This document shows positions 1 through 5,148 of a DNA stretch of 5,433 nucleotides, in pieces (position 1 is the first letter of the stretch; the number at the start of each line of letters is the position of its first letter). The stretch covers positions 1 to 5,433 of the forward strand of contig JAUTXB010000234.1 in the NCBI GenBank assembly GCA_030838245.1, read 5' to 3'. The position numbers were made by a program, and so were the translations under genes. The stretch comes from Acidimicrobiaceae bacterium (GTDB lineage Bacteria > Actinomycetota > Acidimicrobiia > Acidimicrobiales > RAAP-2). The notes under the pieces were generated by a model. The model ran no database searches. It was not told the DNA's origin and saw only the letters and a program-made list of their open reading frames with translations.

Positions 1-120
1 CGTCTTGTGCCGCCGGAGATCGCTTCCAGTTCGCCGGCAATCAGCCTTGTTGCTGGCCCGACCGGGGCGCTCTCGCGTCAACCTCGAGGGGCGGACCATG
101 GTGACCCCGTTCGTCGACGG

Positions 121-230
121 GTCGAGCCGAACTGAGCCGAACTGAGCCGAACTGAGCCGAGCCGAGCCGAACCGAGCTGAACCGAGCTGAGCCGAACTGA
201 ACTGAGCGGAACTGAGCGGAACTGAGCTGG
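121..230. repeat. Pentanucleotide tandem array, about 22 imperfect units
   Basis: Read in steps of five from 121, almost every unit has the form NCNGA. The variants are gccga, actga, accga, gctga and gcgga, bounded by gtcga at the left and gctgg at the right. In the left half gccga and actga alternate, giving a 10-bp super-period (126-160). A 5-bp period is not a multiple of 3, and actga/gctga units put TGA stops in every + frame, so the array is not coding on that strand. It lies about 380 bp upstream of the exporter ATPase start. It may be a slippage-prone microsatellite, or phased sites on one face of the helix given the 10-bp spacing. No function is shown by the sequence. Confidence 0.9.
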
Positions 231-317
231 GCCTGAGAATTCCCCCATAAGAAGGGCCTAAATCATCGTTTCTCCGCTGTCCATTTCTGGGCCCTTCGGC
301 GTATCGTCGTAAGCACA

Positions 318-337
318 CGTACAACCCTGGGTGTACG
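318..337. promoter_or_regulatory. Operator-like palindrome, 6-bp arms CGTACA/TGTACG
   Basis: A perfect inverted repeat, CGTACA (318-323) and TGTACG (332-337), flanks an 8-bp core ACCCTGGG that is itself nearly symmetric. A degenerate relative follows at 362-375 (CGTAC then CCCTGGGT), about 43-44 bp downstream, close to four helical turns. Spaced palindromes of this size are typical of dimeric repressor sites such as those of TetR- or GntR-type regulators, which often control ABC exporters. No regulator gene is visible in the window and the site lies about 270 bp upstream of the ATPase start. It could instead form an RNA hairpin. The inverted repeat is observed; the operator role is inferred. 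Confidence 0.35.
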
Positions 338-401
338 GCGATGCGCCGCAATCGGACGTTTCGTACTCCCTGGGTAGGGCCAGCAATGGTCCCGAGGGCG
401 G

Positions 402-611
402 ATGACGCGGCAGCGTCGTTCCGTCAGCATCGACGAAGGGCTTTCGGCCTGGGGTTTGACCTGCCCCGGCACCAGCCCGTCGCAGCCAGTCACCAGCCCA
501 TCGCGGCCGGTCGCAGTCGGCCCGGAAGCCGGGCACAGTCGGTCCGAAGTCGGCAGTCGGTCCGGAAGCAACAAAAAAGCCGCACCTCGAGTTAAACAGG
601 AGCTCACGTGA
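402..611 (+). CDS. Possible small ORF (69 aa) overlapping the ATPase start
   Basis: This is a weak candidate gene of unknown function. It begins at ATG 402, with GAGGG (394-398) only three bases upstream as a possible ribosome site. It ends at TGA 609-611, overlapping the ATPase GTG (608-610) in the GTGA arrangement often seen in translationally coupled genes. The translation is polar and rich in Ser, Pro and Arg, with no membrane segment or known motif. It contains two heptads, TSPSQPV and TSPSRPV, from a 21-bp direct repeat. Two of the three differences between the copies are synonymous in this frame, which mildly favours coding. Against it: no family resemblance, weak third-position GC bias towards its end, and a competing frame open over 341-595. 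It may simply be untranslated leader. Confidence 0.22.
   Translation: MTRQRRSVSIDEGLSAWGLTCPGTSPSQPVTSPSRPVAVGPEAGHSRSEVGSRSGSNKKAAPRVKQELT
470..511. repeat. 21-bp direct tandem repeat, two copies
   Basis: The copies at 470-490 and 491-511 both begin CACCAGCCC and match at 18 of 21 positions. The differences are at repeat positions 10, 15 and 19. The array sits in the leader of the exporter operon, inside the possible small ORF. The unit length is a multiple of three. Confidence 0.8.
514..569. repeat. Three imperfect copies of CAGTCGGYCCGGAAGC, with a hairpin
   Basis: Copies begin at 514, 536 and 554. The first and third differ only by C/T at the eighth base, and the middle copy lacks one G. 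A perfect 6-bp stem, GCCCGG (520-525) with CCGGGC (529-534) and loop AAG, overlaps the first copy. There is no T-run after the hairpin, so it does not look like an intrinsic terminator. It could be a leader structure in the exporter mRNA or a by-product of the repeats. Confidence 0.65.
598..602 (+). promoter_or_regulatory. Shine-Dalgarno AGGAG for the exporter ATPase
   Basis: AGGAG lies five bases upstream of GTG 608. It fixes the ATPase start, and no competing in-frame start near it has a better site. Confidence 0.85.
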
Positions 612-1615
612 TAGAGGCAACAGGACTGACGAAGCGGTACGGGGACACCGTGGCCGTGGACGATCTGTCCTTTGAGGTCCGTGCCGGTCAGGTCACCGGG
701 TTCCTAGGCCCGAACGGGTCGGGCAAGTCGACCACCATGCGCATGATCATGGGCTTGGACAAGCCCAACGCTGGCGAGACCAGGGTCAACGGCGCCAGCT
801 ACCACGATCTGGCCTGGCCGCTGCGGGAAGTCGGTGCCCTCTTGGAGGCCAAGGCCATCCATCCGGGGCGCTCCGCCTTCAACCATCTGTGGGCCTTGGC
901 CCAGACCAACGGGATCAGCAAGGCCCGGGTACGCGAGGTGCTCGATATCGTCGGCCTGCCCAGCGTGGCCAAGAAGCGTGCCGGGAAGTTCTCCCTGGGC
1001 ATGGGACAGCGCCTGGGGATCGCCGGTGCACTGCTCGGCGATCCGGGGGTCCTCCTGTTCGACGAGCCCACCAATGGGCTCGACCCCGAAGGCATCCGGT
1101 GGGTCAGGAACCTCTTGAAGTCCCTAGCTGCCGAAGGCAGGACGGTGTTCGTATCGAGCCACCTCATGAGCGAGATGGCTCTGACCGCCGAGCATCTGGT
1201 CGTCATCGGTCGCGGCCGGCTCATCGCCGAGATGGCCGTGTCCGACTTCATCGCCCAGAGCTCCCGCCAGTTCGTGCGGGTCCGCACCCGCCAGTGCGAA
1301 GTCCTCACCCGGGAGCTCGAGTCCACCGGGGCCACCGTGGTCTCCGAAGAGGACGGCGGCCTGGCCGTGACCGGGGTACCGGCAGCGGAGATCGGCGCGG
1401 TAGCCAGTGCCTATGGCGTCGTCCTCGAAGAGCTCTCGCCCCAGTCGGCATCCTTGGAGGAGGCCTTCATGGAGCTGACCCACGACAGCGTGGAGTACGG
1501 GGCCGGCGAGCCGACGTCCCGAGCCTCGGGACCCACCTCTGAATCGACCTCGGACACCTCGGGTACCTCTGGGACCTCCGGGGACAGCAGCCGGCTCATC
1601 CCGGCGGGAAAGTGA
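608..1615 (+). CDS. ABC exporter ATP-binding protein
   Basis: This is the nucleotide-binding subunit that hydrolyses ATP to drive the ABC-2 permease encoded next; it acts on the cytoplasmic face of the membrane. The 335-aa protein starts at GTG with AGGAG five bases upstream. Visible motifs are Walker A GPNGSGKST (34-42), signature LGMGQ (130-134, in place of LSGGQ), Walker B LLFDEP with catalytic E153, D-loop NGLDP (156-160) and switch H185. The Q-loop position appears to be E80 (LLEAK). These variants and the HPGRSAFNHL segment are, from memory, normal for a large actinobacterial subfamily and are not damage. A regulatory-type C-terminal domain covers about 205-292. It is followed by a low-complexity Ser/Thr/Gly/Glu tail (about 298-330) made partly of TSG repeats. 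Gene end and permease start are seven bases apart, so the two form an operon. The substrate is unknown; peptide antibiotics or other hydrophobic compounds are possible. Confidence 0.95.
   Translation: MIEATGLTKRYGDTVAVDDLSFEVRAGQVTGFLGPNGSGKSTTMRMIMGLDKPNAGETRVNGASYHDLAWPLREVGALLEAKAIHPGRSAFNHLWALAQTNGISKARVREVLDIVGLPSVAKKRAGKFSLGMGQRLGIAGALLGDPGVLLFDEPTNGLDPEGIRWVRNLLKSLAAEGRTVFVSSHLMSEMALTAEHLVVIGRGRLIAEMAVSDFIAQSSRQFVRVRTRQCEVLTRELESTGATVVSEEDGGLAVTGVPAAEIGAVASAYGVVLEELSPQSASLEEAFMELTHDSVEYGAGEPTSRASGPTSESTSDTSGTSGTSGDSSRLIPAGK
1547..1582 (+). repeat. 9-bp tandem repeat in the ATPase tail (x4)
   Basis: Four units at 1547, 1556, 1565 and 1574, each ACCTCNGNN, encode TSD-TSG-TSG-TSG. The tail lies after the last conserved domain of the ATPase, where length changes are likely tolerated. 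Divergence is mostly at third codon positions, so the array is not brand new. Confidence 0.85.
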
Positions 1616-1622
1616 ACGACCG

Positions 1623-2477
1623 ATGACCGTGATCACCCCAACGGCGCCGACCACGATCGCGCCGGTGACCCGACCGGCCCTCGGTGGCCACTTCCACTGG
1701 CGAGGCGTTCTGCGCAGCGAGTGGACCAAGATGCGCAGCGTGCGCTCCACCACGTGGAGCCTGGTCGTCATGTTCGTTCTGAGCATCGGCATCGGCATCC
1801 TGGCCACGGCGACCGAGGCCAGTCGGTGGTCCCACGCCTCACTGAAGGACCGGATCCTGTTCGACCCGACCAGCCTCAGCTTGACCGGACTCCTGTTCGG
1901 CCAGCTGTGCATCGGCGTGCTGGGCGTCATCGTCATGAGCTCCGAGTACGGCACCGGGACCATCCGAGCCACACTTTCCGCCGTCCCCAAGCGGCCGATG
2001 ATCCTGGCCGCCAAGGCCGCCGTGTTCACCGCCCTGGCCCTGGTGATCGGCGAGATCATCTCCTTTTTGTCCTTCTACATCGGCCAGGGCTTCCTGTCCG
2101 GCTCGGCACCGCAGGCCACGCTCGGCCAGGCCGGCGTGCTCCGCGCCGTGATCGGCGGTGGTCTCTACATCGCCGTCCTCGGCCTGTTCGCTCTGGGGCT
2201 GGCCACCATCATCCGCCACACGGCCGGAGCGATCACCGCCTTCGCCACCGTGCTGCTCATCCTGCCCCTCATCAGCCAGGCCCTCCCTTCGTCGATCAAC
2301 AACGTCATCGCCCGCTACCTTCCAGCCAACATCGGGGTGGTCATGATGACCGTGCACTCCGGCTTCCGATCGGACGCCCCCATGTTCACCCCGTGGGTGG
2401 GGTTCGCCGTCTTACTCGGGTACGCCGCCGCCGCGCTCTTCGTGGGTGGCTGGATGATGTCCCGGCGAGACGCCTAG
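1623..2477 (+). CDS. ABC-2 type transporter permease
   Basis: This integral membrane subunit forms the export path and pairs with the ATPase just upstream. The 284-aa protein begins at ATG seven bases after the ATPase stop. GGGAAAG (1606-1612), about ten bases upstream, is the likely ribosome site. An N-terminal cytoplasmic segment contains LRSEWTKMRSVRSTTW (30-45), a typical entry to helix 1 in this family. Six hydrophobic segments lie at about 44-64, 88-106, 128-153, 173-197, 201-222 and 257-278. The SSEYGTGTIRATLSAVPKR segment (106-124) after helix 2 is characteristic of ABC-2 permeases, as is the short positively charged end SRRDA. The length is normal for the family. Its last 66 bases are also the antisense of the end of the BrkB-family gene. 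Confidence 0.94.
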   Translation: MTVITPTAPTTIAPVTRPALGGHFHWRGVLRSEWTKMRSVRSTTWSLVVMFVLSIGIGILATATEASRWSHASLKDRILFDPTSLSLTGLLFGQLCIGVLGVIVMSSEYGTGTIRATLSAVPKRPMILAAKAAVFTALALVIGEIISFLSFYIGQGFLSGSAPQATLGQAGVLRAVIGGGLYIAVLGLFALGLATIIRHTAGAITAFATVLLILPLISQALPSSINNVIARYLPANIGVVMMTVHSGFRSDAPMFTPWVGFAVLLGYAAAALFVGGWMMSRRDA

Positions 2478-3518
2478 CTCCCTCGCTCCGGATCCCCCGC
2501 GTACGAGGTCGTACGAATCGGCTTCGTGCTCGAGCTGCCGGTTCAGCTCGGCGCCGAAGAGCAGCGCGTTGGCCGTGAGGAACAACCACAACAGCAACAC
2601 GGCCACACCGGCGAAGGCCCCGAAGGTCACCGACTCGCGACCGAAATGGTCGAGGTAGAAGGCGAAGGCAGCCGAGGCCACCAGCCACCCGGCTGTGGCC
2701 ACGATGCTCCCGGGGCTGATCCACTCCCACCGTCGCTGCGATCGGGTGCCGCTCAACACGAACAGGGTGGACACCAAGAGCACCACCAGGACCAGGGCAC
2801 CGACCCAGTGCACGAGGCTCCAGGCCAGGTCGAAGCCGGGGCGGGCCAGAGGAACCGATGCGGGCAGGAGGGACCGGATGGGATCCCCCAGGACGAGCAG
2901 CACGGAGGCGGGGACCCCGAACACGACGACCGCGGCCAGCATGGGGATCGCGTTCAGCCGTCGCCCGACGAAGCCTCGGTGCACGCCCACCTCCCGGGCC
3001 ATGTCCAGTCCCACCTGCAGCGCGGCCATGGCCTCGACCGAGCTCCACAGCGCCACCGCCGAACCGACGATGAGTGCCGCCACGCTGGCCTGATGCCCGA
3101 GCGGGTTGCGGAGGGCCTGGTCGAGGAGGTTCGACATCTGGACGGGCAGGATCACCCTGGCGCCGTGGATCACGCTTCGCAGCTGCGAGGGTGACAATCC
3201 CACCACTCCGGCCAGACCGATCAGGGCGACCGCGGCGGGGAAGATGGCCAGGAACCAATGGAAGGCGAGGCTTCCCGCGCTGGTGGTGATCCGGTCCTGC
3301 GCCGACCTGCGCAGGGCGTGCCAGACGGCGCGCCTCCAGCCGGCCAGGCCCAGCTGCCTGACGCCGATCCGGCGGGTGGAGGTCGGGTTGGGTGCGACCT
3401 CTTCTAGCGCCAATGCGGCCGGATCAGCGCCGGTGATGGTCACGGGTATTGCGGCTTGGAGACTGCCGGTCCGTCGCCGCTGCGTGCGGGGCTGGCAGCT
3501 CGGGTGCAGCTCGCGCAC
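2412..3518 (-). CDS. YihY/virulence factor BrkB family membrane protein
   Basis: This is a six-helix inner-membrane protein of the BrkB/YihY (UPF0761) family. Its biochemical role is unsettled, and old annotations as ribonuclease BN are wrong. Family hallmarks include TTSAGSLAFHWFLAIFPA (78-95), the EWISPGSIVATAGWL block (265-279), FYLDHFGRES (287-296) and LLLWLFLTANALLFGAELN (308-326). Membrane segments are at about 84-107, 145-162, 189-212, 230-256, 269-290 and 298-325. The C-terminal tail (about 330-368) is polar and overlaps the permease gene. The start is uncertain. GTG 3518 is 27 bases after the methyltransferase stop but has no Shine-Dalgarno. A second GTG at 3443 (residue 26) also lacks one, and conserved sequence begins only near residue 60. 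The close spacing suggests co-transcription with, and perhaps translational dependence on, the upstream methyltransferase gene. Confidence 0.9.
   Translation of the reverse strand: MRELHPSCQPRTQRRRTGSLQAAIPVTITGADPAALALEEVAPNPTSTRRIGVRQLGLAGWRRAVWHALRRSAQDRITTSAGSLAFHWFLAIFPAAVALIGLAGVVGLSPSQLRSVIHGARVILPVQMSNLLDQALRNPLGHQASVAALIVGSAVALWSSVEAMAALQVGLDMAREVGVHRGFVGRRLNAIPMLAAVVVFGVPASVLLVLGDPIRSLLPASVPLARPGFDLAWSLVHWVGALVLVVLLVSTLFVLSGTRSQRRWEWISPGSIVATAGWLVASAAFAFYLDHFGRESVTFGAFAGVAVLLLWLFLTANALLFGAELNRQLEHEADSYDLVRGGSGARELGVSPGHHPATHEERGGGVPE
2500..2515. promoter_or_regulatory. Perfect palindrome CGTACGA-gg-TCGTACG
   Basis: Two 7-bp arms are separated by 2 bp. The motif lies 23 bp downstream of the permease stop, inside the coding sequence of the convergent BrkB gene. 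As RNA it can form a 6-bp stem with a 4-nt loop, but no T-run follows on either strand, so it is at best a weak terminator for the exporter operon. As DNA it could be a protein-binding site. It shares the GTAC core with the palindrome at 318-337, which may be chance. Confidence 0.3.
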
Positions 3519-3545
3519 CGGGGGCGACGGGGCGGCGGGCGCGGA

Positions 3546-5093
3546 TCAGCGCCACCCGACTCGAGTGCGAGGCATGCAGCTGCGGCCATCGGGGTCCGGC
3601 ACCACTCCCAGCACCTGATGGATCCCCAAGCCGCCATCATCGAACCCGTTGGCCGAGGCGGCCATGTAGAGGCGCCATACCCGGGCCCGAGCCAGGCCCA
3701 CCTGACCTACGGCTTCGTCCCAGTGCTCCTCCAGGTTCGCCACCCAGGCGTGAAGGGTCTGGGAGTAGTGCTCGCGCAATGACTCGACATCGCGCACCTC
3801 GAAACCGGCGCGCTGCATGGCCAGGACGACGGTGCCCACATCGAGCAGCTCGCCATCGGGAAACACGTACCGGCCCATGAAGGTGTTCCGTCCGATCTTG
3901 GAACCGCCGGCGCTCGAGATGGCGTGATTGAGCAATCGCCCATACGGCGACAGCAGGCTGCGCAGGGTCTCGAAGTACTGCCCCATCTTGGCCACGCCCA
4001 CGTGCTCGAACATGCCCACCGAGGAGATTACGTCGAACCGCTCGCCGGCCAGGTCCCGGTAGTCCTGGATGCGGATCTCCACCTTGTCGCCCACCCCAGC
4101 CTCATCGACCCGCCGACGGGCCAGGTCGGCCTGCTCCCGACTCAAGGTGATGCCGACCACCCTGGCGTCGAAGTGGGTGGCGGCATGGATGGCCATGGAT
4201 CCCCAGCCACAGCCGACATCGAGTAGGCGGACTCTCGTGTCGTTCTGGCCGACCTTGCCGCTCGTGTCGTTCTGGCCGACCTTGCCGCTCGTGTCGTCCA
4301 GGCCGAACTTGCCGCTCGCGGCGTCCAGGCCGAGCTTGCGGCAGATCAACTCGTGCTTGGCCTCCTGCGCGGCCTGAAGATCCATGCCCTCTTCGATGAA
4401 GCGCGCGCACGAATACGTCATCGACGGTCCCAGGACCAGCCGATAGAAGTCGTTGCTCACGTCGTAGTGATGACTGATCGCCGCCGCGTCCCGGGCCGGG
4501 GTGTGACGCCTCCCCGCCGGCTTGGCCTCCTCGGGCGGGTTGGGCAAGGGGCGTCCAATTGCGCCCAGCTTGCGGGCCGCGTCAAGGGCGGCAGGCAGCG
4601 TGGTCAACGCGGCCATCCCTATTCCCGTCTGGCGCGGACCGGCGGACCGGTGCAGGGCCCGCAGTGTGGCGAACAGATCGCCGCTGATCTCGATCTCGCC
4701 CGACACATAGGCGCGACCCAGCCCGAGGTCGCCTGGTGCCCACATCACCCGCCGGAGAGCATCGACGGTGCGGACATACACCGTGTCAACGCCGTCAACG
4801 CCGTCAACGCCGTCCACGCCGTACTCGCCGCCCTCAGGGCCGATGGCGCTGCCGTCCCAGAATTCGAACCGGACCGGGACCGAGCCGCGGAGCAGCGATC
4901 GGATCAGCGGGGCCAGCAGCTCGGCCACTGTGCTCGGAGCACCGCCCGGGGTGCCGGGGGGGCTTCCCGGGCTTCCTGGGCTTCCGGCCGCTTCGGCGGT
5001 GCCGGCCCCGAGCGGTGATGGTCCCGGGGCCAGGGATCTCTGCTGACGATCCGCTGGCGATGCAGCTGTTTCATCGCGAACTGCCACTGTCAT
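3546..5093 (-). CDS. Cyclopropane-fatty-acyl-phospholipid synthase family methyltransferase
   Basis: This SAM-dependent enzyme is expected to add a methylene or methyl group to unsaturated acyl chains of membrane phospholipids at the cytoplasmic membrane. The length is 515 aa from ATG 5093. The N-terminal part (1-55) is low complexity. The N-terminal domain of the family covers about 57-190, and the Rossmann methyltransferase domain about 200-498. It shows HHYDVSNDFY (207-216), SAM motif I LLDVGCGWGS (289-298) and MFEHVG (361-366). The residues that bind bicarbonate in E. coli Cfa appear conserved as C229, E363, H390, I392 and Y443, so an active enzyme is likely. Oddities are three in-frame tandem repeats: GSP (38-45), GVD (91-103) and a nine-residue repeat (251-286) just before motif I. 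Whether it makes cyclopropane or methyl-branched chains cannot be told. The frame stays open upstream to 5315, but that extension lies antisense to the divergent gene and lacks family sequence. Confidence 0.94.
   Translation of the reverse strand: MTVAVRDETAASPADRQQRSLAPGPSPLGAGTAEAAGSPGSPGSPPGTPGGAPSTVAELLAPLIRSLLRGSVPVRFEFWDGSAIGPEGGEYGVDGVDGVDGVDTVYVRTVDALRRVMWAPGDLGLGRAYVSGEIEISGDLFATLRALHRSAGPRQTGIGMAALTTLPAALDAARKLGAIGRPLPNPPEEAKPAGRRHTPARDAAAISHHYDVSNDFYRLVLGPSMTYSCARFIEEGMDLQAAQEAKHELICRKLGLDAASGKFGLDDTSGKVGQNDTSGKVGQNDTRVRLLDVGCGWGSMAIHAATHFDARVVGITLSREQADLARRRVDEAGVGDKVEIRIQDYRDLAGERFDVISSVGMFEHVGVAKMGQYFETLRSLLSPYGRLLNHAISSAGGSKIGRNTFMGRYVFPDGELLDVGTVVLAMQRAGFEVRDVESLREHYSQTLHAWVANLEEHWDEAVGQVGLARARVWRLYMAASANGFDDGGLGIHQVLGVVPDPDGRSCMPRTRVGWR
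4234..4341 (-). repeat. 27-bp tandem repeat (x4) inside the methyltransferase gene
   Basis: The units are 4234-4260, 4261-4287, 4288-4314 and 4315-4341. The first two are identical, the third differs slightly and the fourth is the most divergent. On the coding strand they read RKLGLDAAS, GKFGLDDTS, GKVGQNDTS and GKVGQNDTR (residues 251-286). The most divergent unit is the family's ordinary CRKLGL segment, so expansion seems to have started from native sequence and continued towards the SAM motif. The frame is kept throughout. Confidence 0.95.
4785..4829 (-). repeat. 9-bp tandem repeat (x5) encoding GVD
   Basis: Three perfect GTCAACGCC units (4785-4811) are followed by GTCCACGCC and GTACTCGCC. 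On the coding strand they encode GEY-GVD-GVD-GVD-GVD (residues 88-102) in the N-terminal domain of the methyltransferase, in what looks like a surface loop after the strand VRFEFWDGS. Confidence 0.93.
4960..4986 (-). repeat. 9-bp tandem repeat (x3) encoding GSP
   Basis: GGGCTTCCN units at 4960, 4969 and 4978 encode the collagen-like tract GSPGSPGSP near residues 37-45 of the methyltransferase, within the disordered N-terminal tail. Confidence 0.85.
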
Positions 5094-5095
5094 CT

Positions 5096-5101
5096 CCTCC
5101 T
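5096..5101 (-). promoter_or_regulatory. Shine-Dalgarno AGGAGG for the methyltransferase
   Basis: A perfect AGGAGG lies two bases upstream of ATG 5093 and eight bases upstream of an in-frame GTG at 5087 (codon 3). By spacing alone the GTG is the better start, giving 513 aa instead of 515. Either way it rules out the upstream extension of this frame to 5315. Confidence 0.8.
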
Positions 5102-5148
5102 CACCAACGCCGCACAACGGTCCTGCCCTTACGTACTGGAATGGTGCC

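Larger units (their letters stand above)
1..401. other. Leader/intergenic region without a convincing gene
   Basis: No reading frame here looks like a recognisable protein. On the + strand, a frame open from the left edge ends at a TGA at 143-145 inside the pentamer array. Its last 20 or so codons have GC-rich third positions, so the end of an upstream gene cannot be excluded, but nothing in it is recognisable. Beyond the pentamer array and the palindrome (listed separately), there is an 8-bp inverted repeat, GAAGGGCC at 251-258 against GGCCCTTC at 290-297, separated by 31 nt. I found no confident -35/-10 pair. This stretch probably carries the promoter and control region of the downstream exporter operon, but that is inference from position. 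Confidence 0.5.

Noticed and set aside
76..134. Unusual Q-loop (E80) and LGMGQ signature as evidence of a dead or novel ATPase (positions are residues of the ATPase, bases about 833-1009)
   Set aside because: Walker A, Walker B E153 and H185 are intact, and these variants are, to my knowledge, normal in this actinobacterial exporter subfamily.
121..230. CRISPR array
   Set aside because: The units are only 5 bp and contiguous, with no spacers and no cas genes nearby.
1..318. Minus-strand frame open from GTG 318 to the left edge through the pentamer array, giving imperfect SAQFG repeats
   Set aside because: The array contains no stop triplets on this strand, so openness is expected by chance. 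Flanking residues resemble no protein and there is no ribosome site. More sequence to the left would settle it.
341..595. 84-codon + frame starting at ATG 341
   Set aside because: Arg-rich, without motifs or a good ribosome site. The competing frame at 402-611 has slightly better support.
258..620. Two long minus-strand frames (258-620 and 263-607) across the exporter leader
   Set aside because: No recognisable motif, irregular composition, and they cross the repeats, the ribosome site and the start of the ATPase gene. They are chance open frames in GC-rich DNA.
1124..2059. 311-codon minus-strand frame opposite the ATPase and permease
   Set aside because: It spans two well-supported genes and their junction on the opposite strand, and its translation shows no family features.
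2386..3258. 290-codon minus-strand frame within the BrkB gene
   Set aside because: It is a shifted frame of the BrkB gene, dominated by Arg, Gly and Pro, as expected for an out-of-frame reading of GC-rich coding DNA.
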